Counted from the stretch's first letter, positions 33,718 to 42,368 are shown. The stretch is DNA of 61,129 nucleotides from Curtobacterium luteum (GCF_014646995.1 NZ_BMOI01000015.1:19105-80233), one strand, 5' to 3'. Notes: generated by a model from the sequence alone, not told the origin. Numbers and translations are program-made.

Positions 33718-35007
33718 ATGAGGACCACGACACGAACGCGGAGCACCGGCCTCGGCCTGCTCGCGACCGCGGCCGCCGCAGCACTCGTCCTGACCGGCTG
33801 CTCGAGCGGCAGCGGTGCGGCGAGCGCGGGCAGCGGGAAGATCGACGGCACCATCACGCTCCAGACCTGGGCGCTCACGCCGACCTACACGGACTACCTC
33901 GACGGCGTGATCAAGGGCTTCGAGCAGGAGCACCCCGACGCGAAGGTCAAGCTCCAGGACCAGCCCGGCGACGGCTACGCGGACAAGGTGCTGAGCCAGG
34001 CGTCGTCGAACACGCTGCCGGACGTCATCAACCTCCCGCCGGACATCGCCCTGCCGCTCGCGAAGCGCGGGTTCCTCCAGGACGTGTCGAAGGACGACCC
34101 GAAGCTCGCGAGCACCTACGTCTCCGGTGCGCTCGACTCGTACGAGTACAAGGGCCTCGACGGCACGTACGGGTACCCCTGGTACCTCAACACCGACGTC
34201 GACTACTGGAACAAGTCCATGTTCGACAAGTGCGGCCTCGACGCGGACAACCCGCCGAAGACCACGGACGACCTCTTCACGCAGGCGAAGACGATGCACG
34301 ACAAGTGCCCCGACGACTACCTGATGAGCCGCAAGCCCGGCCTCGGTGACTTCACCCTCGCCGGCGTCAAGGTGCTGGGCAGCGACGGCACGAAGTTCAC
34401 CTTCGCCGGCTCCTCGAAGGCCGCCGACCTCATCGGCCGCTACAAGGAGGCGTACCAGGACGGCTACATGCCCTCGAACGTGCTGAACAGCGACTACCTT
34501 GGCAACTCGACACTCTTCACGCAGCAGAAGGTCGCCTGGACCACCGGTGGCGCCACGGCACTGTCCGACATGGTGAAGAACAACCCGTCTCTCAAGGGCA
34601 ACGTCATCGTGAGCCCGGCGCTCGACACGCCGCCGCTCTACGTGCAGGGCCTGTCCGTGTCGAGCAAGTCGAAGCACCTCGCCACGGCCGAGGCCTTCGC
34701 CCAGTACATGACGAACGCCAAGAACCAGGAGGCCTTCGCGCACCTGGTCAACATCTTCCCGTCGACCACGTCGTCGCAGTCCGACCCGTACTTCTCGAAG
34801 GACGACGGCACCGTGAACGGCAAGGCCCGCGTGCTCGCGAACGAGGCACTCAAGCAGGCGAAGGTCCTCAACCCGGTCGAGGCGAACTCCGCGATGACGG
34901 ACTTCCTCGACCAGCAGATCGCCCTCGCCATGAAGGGCCAGGTCTCGCCGGAGCAGGCGCTCCAGACGGCGCAGACGAAGATGAACTCGCTCCTGGCCAA
35001 CGGCTGA
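33718..35007 (+). CDS. Carbohydrate ABC transporter substrate-binding lipoprotein (CUT1)
   Basis: 429 residues. Lipoprotein signal with LVLTGC (Cys 28). The SBP_bac_1 fold is shown by ITLQTWALTPTYTDYLDGVIKGFEQEHPDAKVKLQDQPGDGYADKVLSQASSNTLPDVINLPPDIA and later QQKVAWTTGGATALSDMVKNNPSLKGNVIVSPAL. Proteins of this type bind oligosaccharides outside the membrane. The ATG at 33718 has AAGGAG upstream. It is the first gene of the glycan operon. The neighbouring mannosidases and endoglycosidase suggest a high-mannose oligosaccharide as ligand. Confidence 0.93.
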   Translation: MRTTTRTRSTGLGLLATAAAAALVLTGCSSGSGAASAGSGKIDGTITLQTWALTPTYTDYLDGVIKGFEQEHPDAKVKLQDQPGDGYADKVLSQASSNTLPDVINLPPDIALPLAKRGFLQDVSKDDPKLASTYVSGALDSYEYKGLDGTYGYPWYLNTDVDYWNKSMFDKCGLDADNPPKTTDDLFTQAKTMHDKCPDDYLMSRKPGLGDFTLAGVKVLGSDGTKFTFAGSSKAADLIGRYKEAYQDGYMPSNVLNSDYLGNSTLFTQQKVAWTTGGATALSDMVKNNPSLKGNVIVSPALDTPPLYVQGLSVSSKSKHLATAEAFAQYMTNAKNQEAFAHLVNIFPSTTSSQSDPYFSKDDGTVNGKARVLANEALKQAKVLNPVEANSAMTDFLDQQIALAMKGQVSPEQALQTAQTKMNSLLANG

Positions 35008-35879
35008 TGCGCGCCAACCGCTGGTTCACGCCCTGGCTGCTCGTCCTGCCGGCCCTCGTCTGGCTGCTCGCGTTCAGCCTCTGGCCGTCGATCAACACCG
35101 TCCGGCTGTCGTTCACGAACGCCAGCCCCCTCGGGGGCGTGAGCCAGTGGGTGGGCGTCAGGAACTTCCAGACCCTCCTCGCTGATCCGCAGGTGTGGGA
35201 AGCGCTGCTCAACAGCGTCATCTACATGGCGATCTGCCTGCCGCTGCTGACCGTGCTGCCCCTGCTCATCGCGGTCCTCGTGCAGCAGAAGCTCCCCGGC
35301 ATCGCGTTCTTCCGGACCGCGTACTACACGCCGGTCATCGCCTCCGCGGTGGTCGTCGGCCTCATCTGGAACTGGATCCTCGACGACCGCGGGGTGGTCA
35401 ACGAGATCGTGAAGGCGCTCGGCGGTGCGGGCATCCCGTTCCTCACCGATCGGTGGCTGCTGCTCGTCAGCGCGATCAGCCTGACGGTCTGGAAGGGCCT
35501 CGGGTACTACATGATCATCTTCCTCGCCGCCCTCGGGAACGTCGGCAAGGACCTCCACGAAGCCGCCGCGCTCGACGGCGCCGGTGCCGTGCGGCGGTTC
35601 TGGTCGGTCACGATCCCGGGCGTCCGCGGGACGATGACCCTCGTCGGCATCCTCGTGTGCGTCAGCGCGCTCCGGGTGTTCAGCGAGCTCTACATCCTCA
35701 CCAACGGCACCGGCGGGCCGGGCGGGCAGGACAACTCGCTCGTCATGCTCATCCAGCAGTACGCCCGCGGCTTCACCGGCAACCTCGGCTACGCGTCCGC
35801 CCTGAGCCTCCTGCTCTTCGTCGTGACGCTCGTCCCGATGCTCGCCCTCGCCCGCATGAACAGCAAGGCCGACAAGTGA
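35007..35879 (+). CDS. Carbohydrate ABC transporter permease (CUT1, MalF-like)
   Basis: 290 residues with six membrane helices, starting WLLVLPALVWLLAFSLWPSINTVRLSFTNAS. The EAA loop is EAAALDGAGAVRRFWSVTIPGVRGTMTLVGIL. Its ATG overlaps the stop of the binding-protein gene (TGATG), and its stop overlaps the next GTG. It forms a heterodimeric channel with the next permease. Confidence 0.93.
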   Translation: MRANRWFTPWLLVLPALVWLLAFSLWPSINTVRLSFTNASPLGGVSQWVGVRNFQTLLADPQVWEALLNSVIYMAICLPLLTVLPLLIAVLVQQKLPGIAFFRTAYYTPVIASAVVVGLIWNWILDDRGVVNEIVKALGGAGIPFLTDRWLLLVSAISLTVWKGLGYYMIIFLAALGNVGKDLHEAAALDGAGAVRRFWSVTIPGVRGTMTLVGILVCVSALRVFSELYILTNGTGGPGGQDNSLVMLIQQYARGFTGNLGYASALSLLLFVVTLVPMLALARMNSKADK

Positions 35880-36868
35880 CCAACACGACCAACACCACCG
35901 AGCCGGTGATCGGGGGCGCCGCCGGCGCGGCCGCCCCCGCGCCGGACGTGACCGGCGCGACGGACGCGCACCGCGCCTCCAGGCCGAACGCACGCGACGG
36001 ACGTGACGGCGACGGCCGTCGACGGCGCCGCGTCGTCTGGGGCGTGATGTCGACCCGGGAGAAGGTGGTCCGCTACGTCCTGCTCGTCGTGGTCCTCTTC
36101 ATCACGATCGGCCCGTTCCTGTGGCAGTTCTCGACGTCGCTCAAGGGCGCCGGCGAGGACATCTACACCGCGAACCCGTCGTTCATCCCCTCCGAGCCGA
36201 CCATCGAGAACTACCTCAAGGTGGCAGCGGCGATCCCGGTCTGGCGGTACATCGGCAACTCGCTGCTCGTCGCCGCGATCGACGTGTTCGGGAACATCGT
36301 GTTCGCGACGCTCGCCGGGTTCGCCCTGGCCCGCCTGCAGTGGCGCTTCCGCAAGGTCGTGCTCGGGCTGTTCCTCGCCACCCTGGTGCTGCCGGGGGAG
36401 GCCACGATCATCAGCCAGTTCGTCACCGTGAAGGACCTCGGGCTCGCCGACAACCTCGTCGGCGTCGCGCTGCCCGGCATGATCGCGGCGCTCAACGTCC
36501 TGCTCATGTTCAACGCGTTCCGGCAGATCCCCGAGGAGATCGACCAGGCCGCGGTCATGGACGGCGCGAACGCGATGCAGCGCCTCCGGTACATCTCGCT
36601 CCCCGCGGTGCAGGGCACCATCGCGGTCATCGCGATCTTCTCGTTCATCGGGGCGTGGGACGACTTCCTGTGGCCGCTCATCGTGCTGCAGTCGCCCGAG
36701 AACCTCACCCTCACCGTCGGGCTGCAGTACCTGCAGGGCACGTTCGCCACCGACCAGCGGATGATCGCCGCCGGGACCATGATCGCGTTCATCCCGATCG
36801 CCGTGATCTTCGCCGTCCTGCAGCGCTTCTTCTTCAAGGGCGTCGAAGAGGGCGGAGTGAAGGGCTGA
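35876..36868 (+). CDS. Carbohydrate ABC transporter permease (CUT1, MalG-like)
   Basis: 330 residues. The MalG-type core begins at STREKVVRYVLLVVVLFITIGPFLWQFSTSLK and has the EAA loop QAAVMDGANAMQRLRYISLPAVQGTIAVIAIFSFIGAWDDFLWPLIVL. The first 58 or so residues are an unusual cytoplasmic extension rich in Ala, Thr and Arg. Part of it (HRASRPN) is encoded by a family A repeat half-site in reverse orientation (35968-35986). GTG start in a GTGA overlap. No ATPase gene follows, so a shared MsiK-type ATPase is expected. Confidence 0.92.
   Translation: MTNTTNTTEPVIGGAAGAAAPAPDVTGATDAHRASRPNARDGRDGDGRRRRRVVWGVMSTREKVVRYVLLVVVLFITIGPFLWQFSTSLKGAGEDIYTANPSFIPSEPTIENYLKVAAAIPVWRYIGNSLLVAAIDVFGNIVFATLAGFALARLQWRFRKVVLGLFLATLVLPGEATIISQFVTVKDLGLADNLVGVALPGMIAALNVLLMFNAFRQIPEEIDQAAVMDGANAMQRLRYISLPAVQGTIAVIAIFSFIGAWDDFLWPLIVLQSPENLTLTVGLQYLQGTFATDQRMIAAGTMIAFIPIAVIFAVLQRFFFKGVEEGGVKG
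35968..35986 (-). repeat. Family A half-site inside permease N terminus
   Basis: GCACCGCGCCTCCAGGCCG is the reverse-orientation arm of family A. It lies in the variable N-terminal extension of the MalG-like permease. Confidence 0.5.
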
Positions 36869-38202
36869 TGCGCTTCGGGGTCAACTACACGCCGGCCGTC
36901 GGCTGGTTCCACTCCTGGCTCGACTTCTCGGCGTCCGACACCGCCCGCGACCTCGAGGCGATCGCCTCGCTCGGCGCCGACCACGTGCGGATCTTCCCGC
37001 TGTGGCCGGTCGTGCAGCCGAACCGGACGCTCATCCGGCCGCAGGCGCTGCGGGACGTCGCGACGGTGGTCGACATCGCCGGGTCGTTCGGCCTCGACGT
37101 GAACGTCGACGCGCTGCAGGGGCACCTGTCCAGCTTCGACTTCGTCCCGTCGTGGCTCGACAGCTGGCACCGTCGCAACATGTTCACCGACCCCGAGGTC
37201 GTCGCGTCCACCGCCGCCTACGTGGAGGCACTCGCCGCCGCCGTCGCGGACCGGCCGAACCTGCTCGGCATCTCGATCGGCAACGAGGTCAACCAGTTCG
37301 CGCACGCGCCGCACCCCGCCCCGCACGACATCACCGCGGAGCAGGGGCACGCGTGGGCGGCGGCGATGGTCGCGGCCGCCCGGCGGGGCCTGTCCGGCGG
37401 GCCCGGCGCATCCGGCCTGGAGGCGCGGCGCGGCTCCGCCCCGCTGGTCACCGTCGCGCAGTACGACGCGGCCTGGTACGACGACGCGCAGCCCTTCGGA
37501 CCCGAGCACGCGGCGGACCACGGTGACGCCACCATCACGCACTCGTGGGTGTTCAACGGCACCGCGGCGCTCCACGGGCCGCTCGGCGCGGGGTCGGTGC
37601 GGCACGGCGAGTACCTCGTCCAGCTCGCGGCGGCCTGGAACCGCGAGCCCGGGCGGCCGAACTGGCTGCAGGAGGTCGGCGCCCCGACGAACGTCGTGCC
37701 GCGGTCGGACGCCGCGTCGTTCACGGAGCAGACCATCCGGCACGTCGCCGGCGCCCAGGACGTCCTCGGCGTCACCTGGTGGTGCTCCCACGACGTCTCC
37801 CGGTCCCTCGCGGACTTCCCGGAGCTCGAGTACGACCTCGGCCTGTTCACCAACGACGGCGCGCTCAAGCCCGCGGGTGAGGCCTTCGCGGCGCTCGCCC
37901 GCGCCGGGGCCCCGACGCCGACGGCGCCCCCGTCGACCGCGCTCGTGCTCGACGACGTGCTGCCCGACGGGACCCCGCGTCACGGCACCCGCGCGGACTG
38001 CGCACCCGGTGGTCGCTTCGCTGCCGCCTGGCTCGCGCTCGCCGAGTCCGCGGCGGACGGGCGGGGCCCGCAGGTCGTGCTCCGATCACGACTCGCCGAC
38101 GGGGCACTGCGCGGCGCCCGGGGCATCGCGAGGATCGTGGAGGTGCCGGGCGACCTGGACGGCACCAGCCTGACCGTCGCGCACCCTGCCACCATGCCCT
38201 GA
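36868..38202 (+). CDS. GH5-like glycosidase, probable beta-mannosidase of the N-glycan core
   Basis: 444 residues, no signal peptide. A TIM-barrel clan GH-A enzyme. The start MRFGVNYTPAVGWFHSWLDF and LGADHVRIFPLWPVVQPNRTLI precede the acid/base E140 (ISIGNEVNQF) and nucleophile E269 (NWLQEVGAP). The pattern resembles the GH5_18 group, in which a Bifidobacterium enzyme splits Man-beta-1,4-GlcNAc from N-glycan cores; that placement is from memory. Residues 181-190 (ASGLEARRGS) are a loop encoded by a family A repeat. Its ATG overlaps the permease stop. The C-terminal end lies in a 29-base tandem duplication. Confidence 0.8.
   Translation: MRFGVNYTPAVGWFHSWLDFSASDTARDLEAIASLGADHVRIFPLWPVVQPNRTLIRPQALRDVATVVDIAGSFGLDVNVDALQGHLSSFDFVPSWLDSWHRRNMFTDPEVVASTAAYVEALAAAVADRPNLLGISIGNEVNQFAHAPHPAPHDITAEQGHAWAAAMVAAARRGLSGGPGASGLEARRGSAPLVTVAQYDAAWYDDAQPFGPEHAADHGDATITHSWVFNGTAALHGPLGAGSVRHGEYLVQLAAAWNREPGRPNWLQEVGAPTNVVPRSDAASFTEQTIRHVAGAQDVLGVTWWCSHDVSRSLADFPELEYDLGLFTNDGALKPAGEAFAALARAGAPTPTAPPSTALVLDDVLPDGTPRHGTRADCAPGGRFAAAWLALAESAADGRGPQVVLRSRLADGALRGARGIARIVEVPGDLDGTSLTVAHPATMP
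37411..37440 (+). repeat. Family A copy inside the glycosidase gene
   Basis: TCCGGCCTGGAGGCGCGGCG begins the copy, followed by CGGCTCCGCC. It is translated in frame as an Ala/Gly/Arg-rich loop between barrel elements. Confidence 0.6.
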
Positions 38203-38227
38203 CCGTCGCGCACCCCGCCACCATGCC
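38170..38227 (+). repeat. 29-base tandem duplication at the glycosidase stop codon
   Basis: Two copies (38170-38198 and 38199-38227) differ at one base. The stop codon TGA (38200-38202) spans the beginning of copy 2. A recent slippage event is likely. Confidence 0.85.
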
Positions 38228-38293
38228 CTGACCGAACCACCCACCAGCCCCGCTGCCGGCAGCGACGCCGACCCTCCCTCCCGGAAGGACCCC

Positions 38294-41200
38294 ATGCACG
38301 ACGACATCCCCCTCACCACCGGACGCGCCCGACGGGTCCTCGACGAGCGGATCCTGCCCGCGGTGCACGCCACGGCCACGCCGCTCGACACCGCCTGGCA
38401 CGAGCTCCCCGGGGAGCCGATCCCGCCGGCGTCCGGGCTCGCGCTCGAGTTCGAGCCGTACGAGGTCGGCACGACCTGGGGTGCCGCATGGGGCACGACC
38501 TGGTTCCGGCTGACCGGGACCGTGCCGACCGAGTGGGCCGGACGCCGCGTCGAGGCCGTGATCGACCTCGGGTTCGACAAGAACATGCCGGGCTTCCAGT
38601 GCGAGGGACTCGTGTACCTGTCCGACGGCACCCCGGTGAAGTCGATCAACCCCCGGAACCAGTGGGTGCTCGTCACCGAGGAAGCGGTCGGCGGCGAGAC
38701 CGTCGAGCTCTTCGTCGAGGCCGCGTCGAACCCGGTGCTGCTCGACTACCACCCCTTCCTCGTCACGCACGAGGGCGACATCGAGACGTCCTCGCCGAAG
38801 CGCCTCTACACCTCGCGCCGGATGGACCTCGCCGTCTTCGAGTCCGAGGTGCACGAGCTCGCACTCGACCTCGAGGTCCTCCTCGAACTCCAGGCGCAGC
38901 TGCCGGAGGGGCCCCGCCGCATGCGGATCCTGCAGGCGCTCGACGATGCGCTCGACCGACTCGACCTGCAGCACGTCGCCGCCACGGCCCCGGACGCCCG
39001 CGCGGCGCTCGCTGCTGTCCTCGCCGCACCCGCGGACGCGTCGGCGCACACCATCTCGGCGATCGGGCACGCCCACATCGACTCCGCCTGGCTCTGGCCG
39101 GTCCGCGAGACGATCCGCAAGGTCGCCCGCACCACCTCGACGATGACCGAGCTCATCGACCAGACCGACGACTTCCTCTACGGCATGTCCAGCGCGCAGC
39201 AGTACGCGTGGATCAAGGAGCACCGGCCCGAGGTCTACGCCCGGGTGCAGGCCGCCGTCGAGGCCGGTCGGTTCCTGCCGCTCGGCGGCATGTGGGTCGA
39301 GTCCGACACGGTGATGCCCACGGGTGAGAGCATCGTGCGGCAGTTCTCACAGGGCCAGCGGTTCTTCGAGCGCGAGTTCGGCATCCGGCCGAAGGGGGTC
39401 TGGCTGCCGGACAGCTTCGGGTACTCGCCGGCGCTGCCGCAGCTCATGCGGCGTGCGGGCTTCGAGTGGTTCTTCACGCAGAAGATCTCGTGGAACCAGG
39501 TCAACAAGTTCCCACACCACACGTTCCTCTGGGAGGGCATCGACGGCTCGCGGGTGTTCTCGCACTTCCCGTCGATGGACACCTACAACTCGCGGCTCAG
39601 CGGCGAGGAGGTCGCGAAGGCCGCGAGCCAGTTCCGGGAGAACCGGATCGCCACGGGGTCGATCGCGCCCGTCGGCTGGGGCGACGGCGGCGGTGGCACG
39701 ACCCGGGAGATGACCGGCACGGCCGCCCGGCTCGCCGACCTCGAAGGCAGCGCCAAGGTCCGCTGGGAGCACCCGGACACGTTCTTCGACCGCGCGAAGT
39801 CCGAGCTGCCGAACCCGCCGGTGTGGGTGGGGGAGCTGTACCTCGAGCTGCACCGGGCCACGCTCACGAGCCAGCACCAGACCAAGCAGGGCAACCGCCG
39901 GTGCGAACAGCTGCTGATCGAGGCCGAGCTGTGGGCCACGACCGCCGCCGCACGCACGGGGTTCGCCTACCCGTACGACGAGCTCGACGCGCTGTGGCAG
40001 CAGGTGCTCCTGCAGCAGTTCCACGACATCCTGCCGGGGACCTCGATCGCGTGGGTGCACCGCGAAGCGGTCGCGAAGTACGCCGAGACGGCGGCACGGC
40101 TCGAGGCGGTCATCGCGGACGCCCTGTCGGCGCTGGCCGGAGCCGGCGACACGACGGTCGTCGTGAACCCGGCCCCGTTCCTCCAGGCCGGAGCACCCGC
40201 GCAGGGCGCGGTCGTGGCGACGGACGTGCCGGCGGCGACCGCCGTGTCCCTGGCGGAGCGGGACGGTGGGTACGTCCTGACCAACGACCTCGTCCGCGTG
40301 GTCGTCGACGGCCGCGGACTCGTGACGAGCGCGGTCGACCTCACGTCCGGCCGCGAGGCGGTCGCCCCCGAGCAGGTCGCGAACCTGCTGCAGCTGCACC
40401 AGGACTTCCCGAACATGTGGGACGCGTGGGACGTCGACCGGTACTACCGCAACCGCGTCGAGGACCTCGTCCAGGTGTCCTCGCTCGACGCATCGGTCGA
40501 CGACAGGGGAGTCGCACGCGTGGTGGTCGTGCGTGCGTTCGGTGACTCGACCGTGACGCAGGAGATCGTCCTCGCACCCGGGTCCCGCACCCTCGAGTTC
40601 GACCAGGTGACGGACTGGCACGAGACCGAGAAGTTCCTCAAGGTGGCGTTCCCGCTCGACGTCCGCGCCGAGCACACCGTCGCCGAGACGCAGTTCGGCG
40701 CGCAGAAGCGGGTGACGCACACGAACACCTCGTGGGAGGCCGCGAAGTTCGAGACCTCGATGCACCGGTTCGTCCTCGTCGAGGAGCCCGGGTTCGGGGT
40801 GGCGCTCGTGAACGACTCGATCCACGGGTTCGACACCACCCGCGACGCCGTCGACGGGCACGTGACCACCACCGTCCGGCTGTCGTTGCTGCGCGCGCCG
40901 CGGTTCCCGGACCCGGAGACCGACCAGGGCACCCAGACGCACCGGTACGGCCTCGTCATCGGGACGGACCAGCTCGGGGCCACCGAGGCCGGCGTGGTCA
41001 TGAACGCGTCGGTGCGGCGGATCACGGGAGCGCACGGGTTCGAGCCGCTCGTGCAGGTGTCCGGCGACGTCGTGCTGTCGAGCGTGAAGCTCGCGGACGA
41101 CCGCTCGGGCGACCTGGTCGTCCGCGTGTACGAGCCGTCCGGACGTCGGGGGACCGGCGGCATCGCGGTCGACGGCGGGTGGTCGGGGCCGGTCGAGGTC

Positions 41201-41323
41201 ACGTTGCTCGAGGAGCCCGACGCGGGGCTCCCCGGCGCGGCCTCGGTCACCGACGGCGTCGCGGCGTTCCCGGTCGACGCCTACGAGGTCCGGACCTTCC
41301 GCTTCGCGCGGACGGCCGTCTGA
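38294..41323 (+). CDS. Alpha-mannosidase, GH38 family
   Basis: 1009-residue cytoplasmic enzyme. After an N-terminal beta domain (to about 250), the GH38 catalytic domain opens with AIGHAHIDSAWLWPVRETIRK, whose His and Asp bind zinc near residue 258. The nucleophile is D338 in GGMWVESDTVMPTGESIVRQF. FGYSPALPQLMRRAGFEWFFTQKISWN and WEGIDGSRVFSHFPSMDTYN are conserved. The long C-terminal beta domains have SVKLADDRSGDLVVRVYEPSGRR. It removes alpha-linked mannose from imported glycans. AAGGACC precedes the ATG, 91 bases after the glycosidase gene. Confidence 0.95.
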   Translation: MHDDIPLTTGRARRVLDERILPAVHATATPLDTAWHELPGEPIPPASGLALEFEPYEVGTTWGAAWGTTWFRLTGTVPTEWAGRRVEAVIDLGFDKNMPGFQCEGLVYLSDGTPVKSINPRNQWVLVTEEAVGGETVELFVEAASNPVLLDYHPFLVTHEGDIETSSPKRLYTSRRMDLAVFESEVHELALDLEVLLELQAQLPEGPRRMRILQALDDALDRLDLQHVAATAPDARAALAAVLAAPADASAHTISAIGHAHIDSAWLWPVRETIRKVARTTSTMTELIDQTDDFLYGMSSAQQYAWIKEHRPEVYARVQAAVEAGRFLPLGGMWVESDTVMPTGESIVRQFSQGQRFFEREFGIRPKGVWLPDSFGYSPALPQLMRRAGFEWFFTQKISWNQVNKFPHHTFLWEGIDGSRVFSHFPSMDTYNSRLSGEEVAKAASQFRENRIATGSIAPVGWGDGGGGTTREMTGTAARLADLEGSAKVRWEHPDTFFDRAKSELPNPPVWVGELYLELHRATLTSQHQTKQGNRRCEQLLIEAELWATTAAARTGFAYPYDELDALWQQVLLQQFHDILPGTSIAWVHREAVAKYAETAARLEAVIADALSALAGAGDTTVVVNPAPFLQAGAPAQGAVVATDVPAATAVSLAERDGGYVLTNDLVRVVVDGRGLVTSAVDLTSGREAVAPEQVANLLQLHQDFPNMWDAWDVDRYYRNRVEDLVQVSSLDASVDDRGVARVVVVRAFGDSTVTQEIVLAPGSRTLEFDQVTDWHETEKFLKVAFPLDVRAEHTVAETQFGAQKRVTHTNTSWEAAKFETSMHRFVLVEEPGFGVALVNDSIHGFDTTRDAVDGHVTTTVRLSLLRAPRFPDPETDQGTQTHRYGLVIGTDQLGATEAGVVMNASVRRITGAHGFEPLVQVSGDVVLSSVKLADDRSGDLVVRVYEPSGRRGTGGIAVDGGWSGPVEVTLLEEPDAGLPGAASVTDGVAAFPVDAYEVRTFRFARTAV

Positions 41324-41327
41324 GACC

Positions 41328-41360
41328 CCGCCGCCGGGGCTTCGAGTGCCCCGGCGGCGG
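41328..41360 (+). terminator. Strong hairpin between GH38 and EndoH genes
   Basis: CCGCCGCCGGGGC (41328-41340) and GCCCCGGCGGCGG (41348-41360) form a perfect 13-base stem with a 7-base loop. There is no T-tract and no obvious promoter after it. It may terminate partly, or act as an mRNA processing or stabilising element. Confidence 0.6.
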
Positions 41361-41408
41361 TCCCCGGTCGGCGTCCGTCGGCCGGTTCATCACTCGAAGA
41401 GGAGTGCC

Positions 41409-42368
41409 ATGAAGAAGTCCACGAAGTTCGGGATCGTCGCGGCCATCGCCGCGATGGTCGCGGCACCACTCGTGCCGTCCGCCGCCTCGGCGGCGCCGTC
41501 GCCCACCGGGCTCGCCCACGGGGTCGGCGCGCACCACGGCGTCGGCCACGGCGCGCAGCCGCACGCCACCCCGACGAAGTCCGGGCCGACGAGCATCGCC
41601 TACGTCGAGGTCAACAACGACCAGCTGTCGAACGTCGGCCGCTACACGCTCGCGAACGGCGCCAACGCGTTCGACGTGGCGATCATCTTCGCCGCGAACA
41701 TCAACTGGGACGGGACGAAGGCCGTCCTGTACAACAACGAGAACGTGCAGCGCACCCTCGACGACGCCGCGACCCAGATCCGGCCGCTGCAGGCGAAGGG
41801 CATCAAGGTGTCGCTGTCGATCCTCGGCAACCACCAGGGCGCCGGCATCGCGAACTTCCCGACGCAGGCCGCCGCGGAGGACTTCGCCGCCCAGGTCTCC
41901 GCCACCGTGGCGGAGTACGGGCTCGACGGCGTCGACCTCGACGACGAGTACTCCGACTACGGCACGAACGGCACCCCGCAGCCGAACCAGCAGTCGATCG
42001 GATGGCTCATCAGCGCCCTCCGTGCCGACATGCCCGGCAAGACCATCTCGTTCTACGACATCGGCCCGGCGTCCTCGGCCCTGGCGTCGTCGAGCTCGGC
42101 GATCGGCTCGCAGCTCGACTACGCCTGGAACCCGTACTACGGCACGTACTCGGCGCCGTCGATCCCGGGACTCGGCAAGGACCGGCTGTCGGCGGCCGCG
42201 GTCGACATCCAGAACACGTCCCAGTCGACGGCGGTGTCGCTGGCGCAGCGCACCAAGGCCGACGGCTACGGCGTCTTCATGACGTACAACCTGCCGGACG
42301 GGGACGTCTCGCCGTACGTGTCGTCGCTCACGCAGGTCCTCTACGGGCAGGCCGCGTCGTACCACTGA
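41409..42368 (+). CDS. Secreted endo-beta-N-acetylglucosaminidase, EndoH type (GH18)
   Basis: 319 residues with Sec signal MKKSTKFGIVAAIAAMVAAPLVPSAASA, then a His/Gly-rich spacer (31-57). The catalytic barrel matches Streptomyces Endo H closely: SIAYVEVNND, NAFDVAIIFAANINWDGTK, ENVQRTLDDAATQIRPLQAKGIKVSLSILGNHQGAG, and the active site DGVDLDDEY with D178 and catalytic E180. YAWNPYYGTY is also conserved. It cleaves the chitobiose core of high-mannose and hybrid N-glycans outside the cell, releasing Man(n)GlcNAc. ATG after AGAGGAG. No cell-wall anchor. Confidence 0.95.
   Translation: MKKSTKFGIVAAIAAMVAAPLVPSAASAAPSPTGLAHGVGAHHGVGHGAQPHATPTKSGPTSIAYVEVNNDQLSNVGRYTLANGANAFDVAIIFAANINWDGTKAVLYNNENVQRTLDDAATQIRPLQAKGIKVSLSILGNHQGAGIANFPTQAAAEDFAAQVSATVAEYGLDGVDLDDEYSDYGTNGTPQPNQQSIGWLISALRADMPGKTISFYDIGPASSALASSSSAIGSQLDYAWNPYYGTYSAPSIPGLGKDRLSAAAVDIQNTSQSTAVSLAQRTKADGYGVFMTYNLPDGDVSPYVSSLTQVLYGQAASYH

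Noticed and set aside
35195..35875. Earlier start for the second sugar permease
   Set aside because: The upstream open frame overlaps the first permease out of frame. The GTG at 35876 gives the usual 4-base overlap.
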